64,000 nt of DNA from Limnohabitans sp. T6-5. Lineage in GTDB: Bacteria; Pseudomonadota; Gammaproteobacteria; Burkholderiales; Burkholderiaceae_C. The notes beneath the pieces were generated by a model. It ran no database searches. It had not been told where the DNA came from and saw nothing but the letters and a program-made list of their open reading frames with translations. The stretch lies in contig NZ_NERV01000001.1 in assembly GCF_003063315.1 (NCBI RefSeq), positions 1,178,001 through 1,242,000 of the forward strand, read 5' to 3'. A program made the position numbers and the translations under genes. The first letter of the stretch is position 1, and each line of letters begins with the position of its first letter. Below are positions 28,831-38,109 of the stretch, piece after piece.

Positions 28831-28900
28831 TGTCGGGGTCTTCGACCACCGACCTGCAAATTCCCCGTGTCTCGTAGGTCGGCACTCGAAGAGAGCGACA
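28831..28900. repeat. REP pair (BIME) upstream of the first acyltransferase
   Basis: Inverted GGTC-head copy 28831-28857 and forward ACTC-head copy 28874-28900, feet facing across 16 bases. The second has a mutated end (GCGACA). The remaining roughly 220 bases between the divergent genes at 28671 and 28961 show no gene. Confidence 0.85.
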
Positions 28901-28960
28901 TGTCGGCTTGACGGGGCGCCGCCGCCAGGGGGCATGGTTTCAAGGCAAAATCCCCCTCCT

Positions 28961-29788
28961 ATGCTGAGTTGGTTCCGTTTTTTTTCTCATTGGCCTTTGT
29001 TGGCCTTGCACGCCATCGGCTGGGTGGGCGGCTGGCTGGCTTGGTGCCTGTCGGGCACCTACCGTCGCCGATTTTTGGACAATGCCCGCCAAGCGGGCTT
29101 GAATTGGCGTGCTTTTGTAGGCGCCATTGGGCAAGCGGGTTGCATGTCAGCGGAGTTACCGCGTTTGTGGCTGGGCCGCACACCTGCCTTTGAATGGGCC
29201 GATGACCGGGCTGCCGTGCAGGCCTATGCCGCAGGTCAAGGGGTCTTGTTTTTGACACCGCACATGGGGTGTTTCGAGATCACGGCTCAGGCCCTGGCGC
29301 TGCGCTTTGCACCGGCGCATGGTGATTTGACGGTGCTGTACCGTCCGTCCCGTCATGCGGGACTGAATGAGGTCATGACCCAGGCGCGCAACCGCCCCGG
29401 GCTGGAGGCGGTGCCCACCACGCTGGCCGGGGTGCGCCAGATGATCAAGGCCCTGCGTGCTGGACGTGCCGTAGGTTTGCTGCCTGATCAGGTGCCCCCC
29501 GAGGGCATGGGGCAATGGGCGCCGTTTTTTGGCAAATCGGCTTACACCATGACTTTGGCGGCCCGTTTGGCGGCGCAGACCGGGGCGCAGGTGGTGCTGA
29601 TCTGGGGTGAGCGTTTGCCTTGGGGGCGCGGTTACCGCTTGCACACCCAGGACTTGGGGCATGCCTTGTCGAGCGATCTGGACACGGCGGTGGTGCAAAT
29701 CAACCAGGCCATGGAGGCGCTGATCTTGCAACGTCCCAGCCAATACATCTGGGGCTATGCCCGTTACAAGCAGCCGCGCTCCGCATGA
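28961..29788 (+). CDS. LpxL/HtrB-type lipid A acyltransferase (first of two)
   Basis: A 275-residue inner-membrane enzyme of the lysophospholipid acyltransferase family that adds secondary acyl chains to lipid A. A hydrophobic N-terminal helix (LLALHAIGWVGGWLAWCL) precedes the catalytic HX4E in PHMGCFE, then YRPSRHAG, GLLPDQVPP and PFFGKSAYTMT. Most LpxL proteins have HX4D; the acidic residue here is Glu, as in some family members. ATG 28961 is chosen because upstream codons run through a REP pair; the ribosome site is not clear. Followed 16 nt later by a second gene of the same family, so both are probably co-transcribed. Confidence 0.85.
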   Translation: MLSWFRFFSHWPLLALHAIGWVGGWLAWCLSGTYRRRFLDNARQAGLNWRAFVGAIGQAGCMSAELPRLWLGRTPAFEWADDRAAVQAYAAGQGVLFLTPHMGCFEITAQALALRFAPAHGDLTVLYRPSRHAGLNEVMTQARNRPGLEAVPTTLAGVRQMIKALRAGRAVGLLPDQVPPEGMGQWAPFFGKSAYTMTLAARLAAQTGAQVVLIWGERLPWGRGYRLHTQDLGHALSSDLDTAVVQINQAMEALILQRPSQYIWGYARYKQPRSA

Positions 29789-29804
29789 ACAGGGTCCTCT
29801 CAAC

Positions 29805-30671
29805 ATGGTGAATTTGCTGATCGCTTATCTGCGCTTGTGCGCCCGCTTGCCGCTGCCTTGGGTTCGCGCCTTGGGCACCGGGCTGGGTTGGCTGTTGTGG
29901 CATGTGGCACGCAGCCGCCGACACATTGTGTGTGTCAACCTGGAAAAAACCATGCCTGAGCTGTCGGCGGCTGAGCGCGAGGCGCTGGCGTATCGGCATT
30001 TCATATCTTTTGGCCAGTCGGTGATGGATCGCGCCTGGCTCTGGCACGCGCCCGAGTCGCTGGTGCGCCAGCGCTTGCGCTGGGTGGGCGACGTGTCGGC
30101 CTTGACCGCGCCGGGGCCTTTGGTGATGTTGGCGCCGCATTTTGTGGGGCTGGATGCGGGCGGCATGGCCGTGTCGCTGGATGTGCCGGGGCCGGTGGCT
30201 TTCATTTTTGTGGGGCAGTCGCGCCCCGCCGTCGAAAACTGGGTGCGCCAGGGGCGCGAACGTTCGGGCAATGTGCGGCCGTATTTCAGGCACCAAGGCA
30301 TGCGCCAGATTTTGAGCGGCATCAAAAAAGGCGAGCCCCTGCACCTGTCTCCCGACATGGATTTCGGGCGGGAGGAGTCGATTTTTGTGCCCTTCATGGG
30401 GGTAGAAAAGGCGGCTACCTTGCCTTCGCTGTCTCGCTTGTCCAAAGTGGCGGGCGCCCGTGTGGTGCCGGTCGTCACGCGCATGACGGCGCAGGGTTAT
30501 GACATCGAGGTGCATGCGCCTTTGGTGGATTTTCCGAGTGCCGATGCCGTGCAGGACACGGTGCGCATGAACCGCCTGCTGGCCGAATGGGTGCGCACCA
30601 TGCCCGAGCAGTATTACTGGGTGCACCGGCGCTTCAAGACGCGGCCCGAGGGCGAGCCGGGGTTTTACTGA
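29805..30671 (+). CDS. LpxL/HtrB-type lipid A acyltransferase (second of two)
   Basis: A 288-residue homologue of the preceding gene with a canonical HX4D site (PHFVGLD) and the LSPDMDFGREESIFVPFMGV segment that corresponds to the substrate-binding strand. An N-terminal hydrophobic anchor (LLIAYLRLCARLPLPWVRAL) suggests the inner face of the cytoplasmic membrane. Two linked, quite different acyltransferases suggest sequential laurate/myristate-type additions with different chain preference (inference). AGGG precedes ATG 29805. Its end overlaps the convergent hydrolase gene by 7 nt. Confidence 0.88.
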   Translation: MVNLLIAYLRLCARLPLPWVRALGTGLGWLLWHVARSRRHIVCVNLEKTMPELSAAEREALAYRHFISFGQSVMDRAWLWHAPESLVRQRLRWVGDVSALTAPGPLVMLAPHFVGLDAGGMAVSLDVPGPVAFIFVGQSRPAVENWVRQGRERSGNVRPYFRHQGMRQILSGIKKGEPLHLSPDMDFGREESIFVPFMGVEKAATLPSLSRLSKVAGARVVPVVTRMTAQGYDIEVHAPLVDFPSADAVQDTVRMNRLLAEWVRTMPEQYYWVHRRFKTRPEGEPGFY

Positions 30672-31609
30672 AACGGGGGCTGCAAAAAGTCGGTGATTTC
30701 CGTGATCACCCTTTGCGGCTGCTCATGCACCACCCAATGTGTGGCGTTTGCAATCGGCACCAGAGACAAGTCAGCCACATGCGTGTCCAGCCCCTCGGTC
30801 AGGCAGGGCAACAAGGCGATGTCGTCTTGCGCCCAGAGCAGCAAAGTGGGCACCTCAATACGCAGCATTTCGGGGGGCAGGCTTACTTGCGCCACAGCGG
30901 GGTCTTGGGGTGTTGATGGGCGCAGCGGGGATGCCCGGTAGTAGTTCAAGGCGCCGTCCAGGCCATGGGACCAAACTTCGCGGTAACGCGCTTGCAGGGC
31001 GGGCGTGAGCCAGGGCGCGGCTTTGGCGGCCAGGCTGGGGATGCCGCCGGTTTGCTCCGCATTGCTCTTCAAAAAACTCAGCAGCTTTTCAAAGTTGTTG
31101 GCCGAGAGCTGGGCCGCCGAGTCGGCTTGCACCAGAAAGTTCATGTAGGCGCTGGCCGCCTGCTGCGCCGGGTTGTGCTGCATGGCTTGCACAAAGGGGC
31201 CGGGGTGCGGGGCGTTGATGACCACCAGTTGGCGCAAGCGGTTGGCGTGCTGGTTGGCCACGCTCCAGGCCAGGGCGCCTCCCCAGTCGTGCGCCACCAG
31301 GGCGGCCAGGGGTCTGTCTTTGCCGCATTCGGCGTCGATCAGGGCGACGATGTCCTGCACCAGGAATTTGGCTCGATACGCCTTCACGTCTGTGGGGGCG
31401 CTGGATTGTTCGTAGCCGCGCAAATTGGGCGCCACGCAGCGGTAGCCGCCATTTTCCGGGCGCGAAAAGTGTTGCAGCAGCTCGTCCCAAACAAAGGCCG
31501 CTTCCGGAAAACCATGCAGAAACATCAACACCGGGCGGCCAGGCTCACCGCAGGCGCGGCAGCTCAGGGTGATGCCATGGGGCAGAGTTTGTTGCCAGGT
31601 GTCAATCAT
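30665..31609 (-). CDS. Alpha/beta hydrolase, epoxide-hydrolase type
   Basis: A 314-residue cytosolic hydrolase. HGFPE (HGxP oxyanion motif), the nucleophile Asp in AHDWGGALAW, lid tyrosines near NYYRAS, acidic AQDD and the catalytic His in ATHWVV match soluble epoxide hydrolases and haloalkane dehalogenases. The Asp nucleophile separates it from esterases. Substrate unknown. AAGGAG precedes ATG 31609. It is convergent with the acyltransferase pair and follows a REP array, with no partner gene in its direction. Confidence 0.82.
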   Translation of the reverse strand: MIDTWQQTLPHGITLSCRACGEPGRPVLMFLHGFPEAAFVWDELLQHFSRPENGGYRCVAPNLRGYEQSSAPTDVKAYRAKFLVQDIVALIDAECGKDRPLAALVAHDWGGALAWSVANQHANRLRQLVVINAPHPGPFVQAMQHNPAQQAASAYMNFLVQADSAAQLSANNFEKLLSFLKSNAEQTGGIPSLAAKAAPWLTPALQARYREVWSHGLDGALNYYRASPLRPSTPQDPAVAQVSLPPEMLRIEVPTLLLWAQDDIALLPCLTEGLDTHVADLSLVPIANATHWVVHEQPQRVITEITDFLQPPFQ

Positions 31610-31710
31610 GCAGGTGCTCCTTGAGGTCCGGGGGCAGGGGGGGGGTGTCAGGGTTTGCGAATCATCACCACCCGAATTGCCAGCATGGCTGGCTGCCTTA
31701 TCGTGGATAT

Positions 31711-32151
31711 TGTCGGACTCTTCGAGTACCGACCTACGGGGGGGTGCTTTTTGTAGGTCGGTGGTCGAAGACTCCGACGATGGTTTGCGCACAGGCACAG
31801 CGCTTGATGGGGCGATGGTGGCCATGCGAAGAGATGTCGGACTCTTTGAGTACCGACCTGCGGGTGAGTGCTTTTTTGTAGGTCGGTGGTCGAAGACTCC
31901 GACGATGGCTTGTGATGAGGCACAGCGCTTGATGGGGCGATGGCGGCCGTGCGAAGAGATGTCGGACTCTTCGAGTGCCGACCTGCGGGTGAGTGCTTAT
32001 GTAGGTCGGTGGTCGAAGACTCCGACGATGGTTTGTGATGAGGCACAGCACTTGATTGGGCGATGGCGGCCGTGCGAAGAGGTGTCGGACTCTTCGAGTG
32101 CCGACCTGCGGGTGAGTGCTTATGTAGGTCGGTGGTCGAAGACTCCGACGA
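31711..32151. repeat. REP array: four units of about 123 bp
   Basis: Inverted ACTC-head copies at 31711, 31835, 31960 and 32083 each precede a forward copy at 31753, 31878, 32001 and 32124. In all four forward copies the head is GGTC-GAA-GACT, which keeps pairing only through a G-T(U) wobble. The linker (beginning gatgg, with aggcacagcgcttgat) is private to this array. It fills the 600-base gap between engB and the hydrolase gene; no gene is seen in it. Confidence 0.93.
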
Positions 32152-32210
32152 TGGCTTGTGATGAGGCACAGCGCTTGATGGGGGATGGCGCGTATCAGGC
32201 GCCGCGTGGA

Positions 32211-32951
32211 TTATTCGTCCAGCGCTTCGGGCTCGTCTTCGGGCGGCTCAGCGGGCGCTGCCGCTTCAAGGCCGTCGGCGGAGTGCGTCCAGTCCCACAG
32301 CAGTTTGGCCACCTCGTCCACGCCTTGCTTTTTCAGGGCCGAAAAGAGCTTCACCTCGCCGCCACCGGCTTGCAGTCGCGCAATCGACAGGGCTTTGGCT
32401 TGCTCGGCGCGGGTGAGCTTGTCTGCCTTGGTCAGGATGATCAAAAACTTCAGACCTTCTTCGACGCGGGGGCGGATCACTTCGAGCAGGATGTCGTCGA
32501 GCTCGGTCAGGCCGTGGCGCGGATCGCACATCATGACGATGCCCTTGAGGTTTTCGCGACTGACCAAATAGTTGGCCATGACCTGCTGCCAGCGCAGCTT
32601 GTCCATCTTGGCCACGGCGGCGTAGCCGTAGCCGGGCAGATCCGCCAGCACGGCATCGGTGATGCCTTGCTTGCCCAGAGCAAACAGGTTGATGTGCTGG
32701 GTGCGGCCGGGTTTTTTGGAGGCAAAGGCCAGCTGCTTTTTCTGCGTCAGGGTGTTGATGCAGGTGGATTTGCCTGCATTGGAGCGGCCCACAAAAGCGA
32801 TTTCAGGGGTGTCCATCGCGGGCAAATGGTGCAGTTGCGCGGCGGTGGTCAAAAAGCGGGCGGTGTGCATCCAGCCCATGGGCGTGACCGCCGCAGGGGT
32901 GGCGGGCGCGGGTTTGGGCGATGGGGTGGAGACGCGGGGACTGGAGCTCAT
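32211..32951 (-). CDS. engB: Ribosome biogenesis GTPase EngB (YihA/YsxC)
   Basis: A 246-residue TrmE-Era-EngA-EngB-family GTPase needed for assembly of the large ribosomal subunit. G1 GRSNAGKS (55-62), G3 DLPGYG (104-109), G4 TKAD (174-177) and a G5-like SALKK are present. Compared with the usual 200-210 residues it has about 25 extra Pro/Ala-rich residues at the start and an acidic C-terminal tail (PAEPPEDEPEALDE). A later start at Met25 is possible. Divergent from cytochrome c4. Confidence 0.94.
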   Translation of the reverse strand: MSSSPRVSTPSPKPAPATPAAVTPMGWMHTARFLTTAAQLHHLPAMDTPEIAFVGRSNAGKSTCINTLTQKKQLAFASKKPGRTQHINLFALGKQGITDAVLADLPGYGYAAVAKMDKLRWQQVMANYLVSRENLKGIVMMCDPRHGLTELDDILLEVIRPRVEEGLKFLIILTKADKLTRAEQAKALSIARLQAGGGEVKLFSALKKQGVDEVAKLLWDWTHSADGLEAAAPAEPPEDEPEALDE

Positions 32952-33047
32952 AAATCAGGGGGCCTTGGGTCGTCAGGAAACTGACGCAGACCTCATTGTA
33001 GAATCCTTGGGTTTTGCGCCCATTCTTCCAACCATTGGACGACGCCC

Positions 33048-33680
33048 ATGAAGTCTCTTGCCTCTTTTCTGATCTCAGCCACCCTGTCCGCGCTTGTGGC
33101 GGGTTCTGCATTGGCCAACCCCGCCGCTGCCCCTGCAGCCGCCAAGCCCGATTTGGCCAAAGGCGAAGCCGCATTTGCCATGTGTGTGGCTTGCCATGCA
33201 GCCGACGGCAACTCGACCACCCCGGTCAACCCCAAACTGTCTCAGCAACACCCCGAATACCTGATCAAGCAATTGCAAGAGTTCAAATCGGGCAAGCGTG
33301 CCAACGCCGTGATGAGCGGCATGGTTGCAGGCCTGAGCGATGTCGACATGCGCAACATCGCTTACTGGCTCGCTTCCAAACAAGCCAAGCCAGGTTTTGC
33401 CAAAGACAAAGACACTGTGGCCATGGGTGAGCGCATCTATCGCGGTGGCATTCCAGACCGTCAGATCGCCGCTTGCGCCAGCTGCCACTCGCCCAACGGT
33501 GCTGGCATGCCCGCCCAATACCCCCGCGTGTCGGGTCAGCACGCTGACTACACCACAGCCCAGCTGGTCGCCTTCCGTGATGGCGTTCGCAAGAACAGCA
33601 TCCAGATGACTCAGGTCGCAGCCAAGATGAACGACCGCGAAATCAAGGCGGTTTCGGACTACATGGCCGGTCTGCGTTGA
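33048..33680 (+). CDS. Di-haem cytochrome c4-type protein
   Basis: A 210-residue periplasmic electron carrier. A signal peptide with cleavage after ALA (residue 23) is followed by two haem c sites, CVACH (46-50) and CASCH (143-147), in tandem class I folds, the pattern of cytochrome c4/c553. It probably passes electrons to terminal oxidases. It lies just upstream of the System II haem-attachment genes resB and ccsB, whose products would mature it. A clean terminator (33789-33819) separates them. Confidence 0.93.
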   Translation: MKSLASFLISATLSALVAGSALANPAAAPAAAKPDLAKGEAAFAMCVACHAADGNSTTPVNPKLSQQHPEYLIKQLQEFKSGKRANAVMSGMVAGLSDVDMRNIAYWLASKQAKPGFAKDKDTVAMGERIYRGGIPDRQIAACASCHSPNGAGMPAQYPRVSGQHADYTTAQLVAFRDGVRKNSIQMTQVAAKMNDREIKAVSDYMAGLR

Positions 33681-33788
33681 TCCACAAGAAGATCCTTATC
33701 CAGGGGCTGCCCCCAGAGTTTTCAGGGTCTTCGGTCTGCACGCACAGTGCTGCGTCACAATCGGCATGCCGGTGGTGACGCGACAAAA

Positions 33789-33819
33789 CAAGGCCGGTCT
33801 TCCGGCCTTGGTCGTTTTT
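33789..33819 (+). terminator. Intrinsic terminator after cytochrome c4
   Basis: CAAGGCCGG and CCGGCCTTG form a 9-bp stem with a TCTT loop, followed by a T run (gtcgttttt). Confidence 0.8.
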
Positions 33820-33874
33820 GGCGGGTTTCGCTGGATGGCCCGCCCTCTTGTTGGTTTGTTCACACCTTTGCACC

Positions 33875-35995
33875 ATGACGTTTGCTCCCAGCCCTGAATC
33901 CGAGCGCGGCTCCTCCCGATGGCACGCCGTGCAGGAGTTGCTCTCGTCGATGCGGTTTGCCATTTCCCTGCTCACCGTCATTTGCATTGCCTCGGTCATT
34001 GGCACGGTGCTCAAGCAAAACGAGCCCTCGGGCAACTACGTCAACCAGTTCGGACCCTTCTGGGCCGAGGTGTTTGAGACGCTCAAACTGCACAGCGTCT
34101 ACAGCGCCTGGTGGTTTTTGCTGATCCTGACTTTTCTGGTCATCAGCACCAGTTTGTGCATTGCGCGCAACACCCCCAAGATCCTGGCCGATCTCAAGAC
34201 CTACAAAGAAAACATCCGCGAACAAAGCCTCAAGGCCTTTCACCACAAGGCCAAGGGGCATTTGAATGAAGCGCCTGAGGCCGCAGCAAACCGCTTGGGC
34301 CAGCTGCTGGCCACGGGGGGCTGGAAGGTCAAGCTGCAGTCCCGCCAGACGGCGCAGGGCACGGGCTGGATGCTGGCGGCCAAGGCGGGTGCGGCCAACA
34401 AGCTGGGCTACATTGCCGCGCATTCGGCCATCGTGCTGGTGTGTGTGGGGGGCTTGCTGGACGGTGACCTGATCGTGCGCGCCCAGATGCTGTGGGGCGG
34501 CAAGTCGGTCTACAACGGTGGCGGTCTGATTGCCGATGTGCCCGCGCAGCACCGCTTGTCTGAGCGCAACCTGGCTTTCAGGGGCAACCTGATGGTGGCC
34601 GAGGACACCGCCTCTGCCACCGCCATCCTGAATCAATCCAGCGGCATCTTGTTGCAAGAGCTGCCTTTTGCCATTGAACTCAAGAAGTTCATCGTCGAGT
34701 ACTACTCGACCGGCATGCCCAAGTTGTTTGCCAGCGACATCGTGATCCACGACAAGGCCACGGGCGAGAAAAAAGAGGCCCGGGTCGAGGTGAACCACCC
34801 GGCCAGCTACAAAGGCATCGAGATTTACCAGTCGAGCTTTGACGACGGCGGCTCCAGCGTCACGCTGCAAGCGGTGCCCATGGCGGCAGCCACCCAGCCG
34901 TTTGAAGTACAGGGCACCATCGGCGGCAGCACCGAGCTGAGCAATGGCGCCGAGAAGATGCGCCTGGAGTTCACCGGCCTGCGCGTCATCAACGTCGAGA
35001 ACATGACGGGCGGCAGTGCACAAAGCCAAAGTGTGGATGTGCGCAAGGTCGACTTGCGCAGTGCCATCGATGAGCGCATGGGCGCTGGCCACAAAACCAG
35101 CCAGACCAAAGAGCTGCGCAATGTGGGCCCAAGCGTGAGCTACAAACTGCGCGACGCCGCAGGCCAAGCCCGTGAGTACAACAACTACATGGTGCCAGTG
35201 GACGCGGGCGATGGCGTGCCGGTGTTCTTGCTCGGCATGCGCGAGAGCCCGGCGGAGCCTTACCGCTACCTGCGCCCACCGGCCGACGAAAACGGCAGCC
35301 TGCAAGGCTTTATCCGCTTGCGCGCCGCGCTGGCCGATGCGCGTTTGCGTGAACGCGCCGTGCAGCAATACGCCCGCAAGGCGGTGGACCCCAAACGCCC
35401 CGAGTTGGCCAAACAGCTGGCCGATTCGGCTGCCCGCGCCTTGGGCCTGTTTGCCGGGCTGGAAGAGATCAAAGGCAAAAAAGTGGCCGGTCTGCAGGCC
35501 TTGGCCGACTTTCTGGAAGCCAATGTGCCCGAGGCCGAGCGCCCGCGTGCTGGTGAGATGTTCGTGCGCATTCTCGATGGTGCCCTGTTCGAGCTGGATG
35601 TTGCCGCGCGTGCGCAAGCAGGCGCCAAGCCGCTGGCTGCCGACAAGGTGCAGGGCTACATGGCGCAATCGGTGCTGGCGCTGAGCGATGCACCGTTTTA
35701 CCCCGCGCCCATGACCTTTTTGCTCAAGGACTTCAAGCAGGTGCAGGCCAGTGTGTTCCAGGTGGCCAGAGCCCCGGGCAAGAACGTGGTCTATCTGGGC
35801 TGCTTTTTCCTGATCCTCGGCGTTTTTGCGATGCTCTACGTCCGCGAGCGCCGCTTGTGGGTGTGGCTGGCCCCTGAGGGCGAGGGCGCCAAAGCCAGCC
35901 TGGCCCTGTCGTCCAATCGACAGACGATGGACGTGGACCGTGAATTTGATCAATTGACAGCCCGTTTGCTGGGCCGTTCCGAGAGCAACCCATGA
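33875..35995 (+). CDS. resB: Cytochrome c biogenesis protein ResB (Ccs1)
   Basis: A 706-residue System II component that, with CcsA/CcsB, presents reduced haem and apocytochrome c on the outer face of the membrane. Hydrophobic spans near residues 25-45 (FAISLLTVICIASVIGTVL), 70-90 and about 167-187 precede a large periplasmic domain, and a last span lies near 630-650 (VVYLGCFFLILGVFAMLYV). Ends with an ATGA overlap with ccsB, so the two are translationally coupled. ATG 33875 avoids an extension into the upstream terminator; no clear ribosome site. Confidence 0.93.
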   Translation: MTFAPSPESERGSSRWHAVQELLSSMRFAISLLTVICIASVIGTVLKQNEPSGNYVNQFGPFWAEVFETLKLHSVYSAWWFLLILTFLVISTSLCIARNTPKILADLKTYKENIREQSLKAFHHKAKGHLNEAPEAAANRLGQLLATGGWKVKLQSRQTAQGTGWMLAAKAGAANKLGYIAAHSAIVLVCVGGLLDGDLIVRAQMLWGGKSVYNGGGLIADVPAQHRLSERNLAFRGNLMVAEDTASATAILNQSSGILLQELPFAIELKKFIVEYYSTGMPKLFASDIVIHDKATGEKKEARVEVNHPASYKGIEIYQSSFDDGGSSVTLQAVPMAAATQPFEVQGTIGGSTELSNGAEKMRLEFTGLRVINVENMTGGSAQSQSVDVRKVDLRSAIDERMGAGHKTSQTKELRNVGPSVSYKLRDAAGQAREYNNYMVPVDAGDGVPVFLLGMRESPAEPYRYLRPPADENGSLQGFIRLRAALADARLRERAVQQYARKAVDPKRPELAKQLADSAARALGLFAGLEEIKGKKVAGLQALADFLEANVPEAERPRAGEMFVRILDGALFELDVAARAQAGAKPLAADKVQGYMAQSVLALSDAPFYPAPMTFLLKDFKQVQASVFQVARAPGKNVVYLGCFFLILGVFAMLYVRERRLWVWLAPEGEGAKASLALSSNRQTMDVDREFDQLTARLLGRSESNP

Positions 35996-37308
35996 ATTCA
36001 ACCGTGACTTTGAACCCCGGCTATTTCTCACGCCGCAGCCTGTTGGACTGGGGCTTTGCCGTGCTGGCGCTGCTGGGCATGCTGTTGGCCTTCAGCCGCT
36101 ACAGCGAGGCGATGGACATTTACGAGCAAGGCATTTTGGTGGCCAGCGTGCCAGCGGCTGTGGCCCTGGCTTGGTTCTGGCGGCCTTTGCGCACCTTGCT
36201 GCTGGTGGTGGCTGGCTTGTCGCTGTGGGCGGTTTATTCGTACCAGGGCGATCTGGCGCGTGCCGACCAGGTGTTCTGGCTCAAATATTTCCTGTCCAGC
36301 CAATCGGCCATTTTGTGGATGAGCATGGTGTTTTTCATGAGCACCGTCTTTTACTGGGCTGGCATGTTCATTCGTGGGCAGGGCGACGCCCTCGAGGCAT
36401 TGGGCAGCCGCTTGGCCTGGCTGGGGGTGGTGCTGGCGCTGGTGGGCACCATGGTGCGTTGGTACGAAAGTTACTTGATGGGGCCTGATATTGGCCACAT
36501 TCCGGTGAGCAACCTCTACGAAGTGTTCGTCATGTTCTGCTGGATGACGACGGGCTTTTACCTGTACTACGAAGCCCGTTACCGCACCCGCGCCCTGGGC
36601 GCTTTCGTGATGCTGGTGGTCAGTGCCGCCGTGGGCTTTTTGCTCTGGTACACCCTGGTGCGCGAAGCGCATGCCATTCAACCCTTGGTGCCTGCCCTCA
36701 AAAGCTGGTGGATGAAGCTGCATGTGCCCGCCAACTTCATTGGTTACGGCACTTTTGCGCTGGCGGCCATGGTGGCTTTTGCCTACCTGATCAAACAGCA
36801 AGCCAACGAGACCCGCTGGTACAAGCTGACCCCCATCTGGCTGCTGGGCGTGGCCTTGTGTTTTGTGCCGATCGCATTTCGTGTGCGTGCTGTGGCTGAG
36901 GCCGGAGGCAGTTACTGGGTGGGTTATGCGCTCATCTCTTCGCTGATTGCCGCGGGCATCTTGCTGGGTCGCCGTCGAATGGCCGAGCGTTTGCCAGCGC
37001 TGGATGTGCTGGACGATGTGATGTACAAGTCGATCGCGGTGGGCTTTGCCTTCTTCACCATCGCCACTGTGCTGGGCGCCTTGTGGGCGGCCGAAGCCTG
37101 GGGCGGTTACTGGAGCTGGGACCCGAAAGAGACCTGGGCCCTGATTGTGTGGCTCAACTACGCTGCATGGCTGCACATGCGCCTGATGAAAGGCCTGCGC
37201 GGCACCGTGGCCGCCTGGTGGGCTCTGGCGGGTCTGGTGGTGGTGACCTTCGCATTCCTGGGCGTCAACATGTTCTTGAGCGGCTTGCACAGTTACGGCA
37301 CCCTTTGA
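35992..37308 (+). CDS. ccsB: Cytochrome c biogenesis protein CcsB (CcsA/ResC haem handling)
   Basis: A 438-residue polytopic membrane protein. The haem-binding WWD motif is clear near residues 368-380 (AWGGYWSWDPKETWALIVW), with conserved histidines in flanking segments. Together with ResB it exports haem and ligates it to CxxCH proteins such as the adjacent cytochrome c4. Starts inside the resB stop (ATGA). About a dozen hydrophobic helices are visible. Followed by a decayed REP pair. Confidence 0.94.
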   Translation: MNSTVTLNPGYFSRRSLLDWGFAVLALLGMLLAFSRYSEAMDIYEQGILVASVPAAVALAWFWRPLRTLLLVVAGLSLWAVYSYQGDLARADQVFWLKYFLSSQSAILWMSMVFFMSTVFYWAGMFIRGQGDALEALGSRLAWLGVVLALVGTMVRWYESYLMGPDIGHIPVSNLYEVFVMFCWMTTGFYLYYEARYRTRALGAFVMLVVSAAVGFLLWYTLVREAHAIQPLVPALKSWWMKLHVPANFIGYGTFALAAMVAFAYLIKQQANETRWYKLTPIWLLGVALCFVPIAFRVRAVAEAGGSYWVGYALISSLIAAGILLGRRRMAERLPALDVLDDVMYKSIAVGFAFFTIATVLGALWAAEAWGGYWSWDPKETWALIVWLNYAAWLHMRLMKGLRGTVAAWWALAGLVVVTFAFLGVNMFLSGLHSYGTL

Positions 37309-37360
37309 ACATCACTCCGTCGGCGCTTTGACTCCGGCGCAGTGGGTTTGGCAAAGGCCC

Positions 37361-37461
37361 ATATCGGGGCTGAAGCCACCAACCCACAGACAGTGCGTCG
37401 CACCGGCATTGGGTTTTGATGGTGACGGCTTTTTGCAGGTCGGCACTCGCAGAGTCCAACA
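37361..37461. repeat. Decayed REP pair
   Basis: An inverted GGCT-head relic (37361-37387) and a forward ACTC-head copy with GCAG foot and CCAACA end (37435-37461). Both carry several changes, so this looks like an old insertion. Confidence 0.6.
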
Positions 37462-37514
37462 TCTCCCTGGAGCCGTTTCGAGGCGAGACTTGACTGGACA
37501 CCACAAGTGGAGCG

Positions 37515-37895
37515 TCAGACGGACTGGAATGTTCCGAGGCCTTGTGTGATGGCTTGAAGCATCTGCTCGGTGCGAAAGGGTTTCCACATGAAGGCGATGG
37601 CGCCTGATTCCTGGGCGGCCATGGTTTCGTGTGGCAGGCTTTCGCCGCTCATGAACACCACAGGGATGTCGTCGCCTGCTTCGCGCATTTTGGCGAGCAA
37701 TTCGATGCCGCTCATTTTGGGCATGCGAATGTCCAGCAGCATCACCCGTGGGCCACTGGATCGGTCTGCGCGAAGGTATTCAGGGCCACCACAATGTGTA
37801 CGCACTGCAAACCCGTGTGCATCCAGCACCATGCTCAGCATTTGCCGGATGTCTTCGTTGTCGTCGACCACTTCAATGATCGCCTGGATTCTCAT
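37515..37895 (-). CDS. Stand-alone response regulator receiver
   Basis: A 126-residue CheY/FixJ-type receiver with no output domain. Acidic pocket at DD11-12, phosphoacceptor Asp55 in VMLLDIRMPKMSG, switch Ser in FMSGES and the conserved Lys in WKPF are all present. ATG 37895 has CAGG upstream. No histidine kinase lies nearby, so the signal and partner are unknown; control by protein-protein contact is inferred. Confidence 0.88.
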   Translation of the reverse strand: MRIQAIIEVVDDNEDIRQMLSMVLDAHGFAVRTHCGGPEYLRADRSSGPRVMLLDIRMPKMSGIELLAKMREAGDDIPVVFMSGESLPHETMAAQESGAIAFMWKPFRTEQMLQAITQGLGTFQSV

Positions 37896-38109
37896 ATTTA
37901 CCTGTATTGGCGCCAAAGGATCAATATTATCAAATTTAAAAGGTGAGTAGGAGCCAGCTCGGAGCCCATGGTTCAGGTGTGGCCATGCCCTGAAAGCAAG
38001 CATGCAGTGTTCCTTGAGCAAACAGTGGTCGGGCATGCCTAAGGATGCCGCAGCGTAAGGTATTGAAAACCTCGACAATCCATTTTTTGTCCACTGCTCC
38101 GAGGTGCCC

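Noticed and set aside
33860..36031. Long open frame on the minus strand opposite resB
   Set aside because: It mirrors the codon pattern of resB, has a His/Gln/Leu-rich composition typical of antisense frames in GC-rich genes and matches no family.
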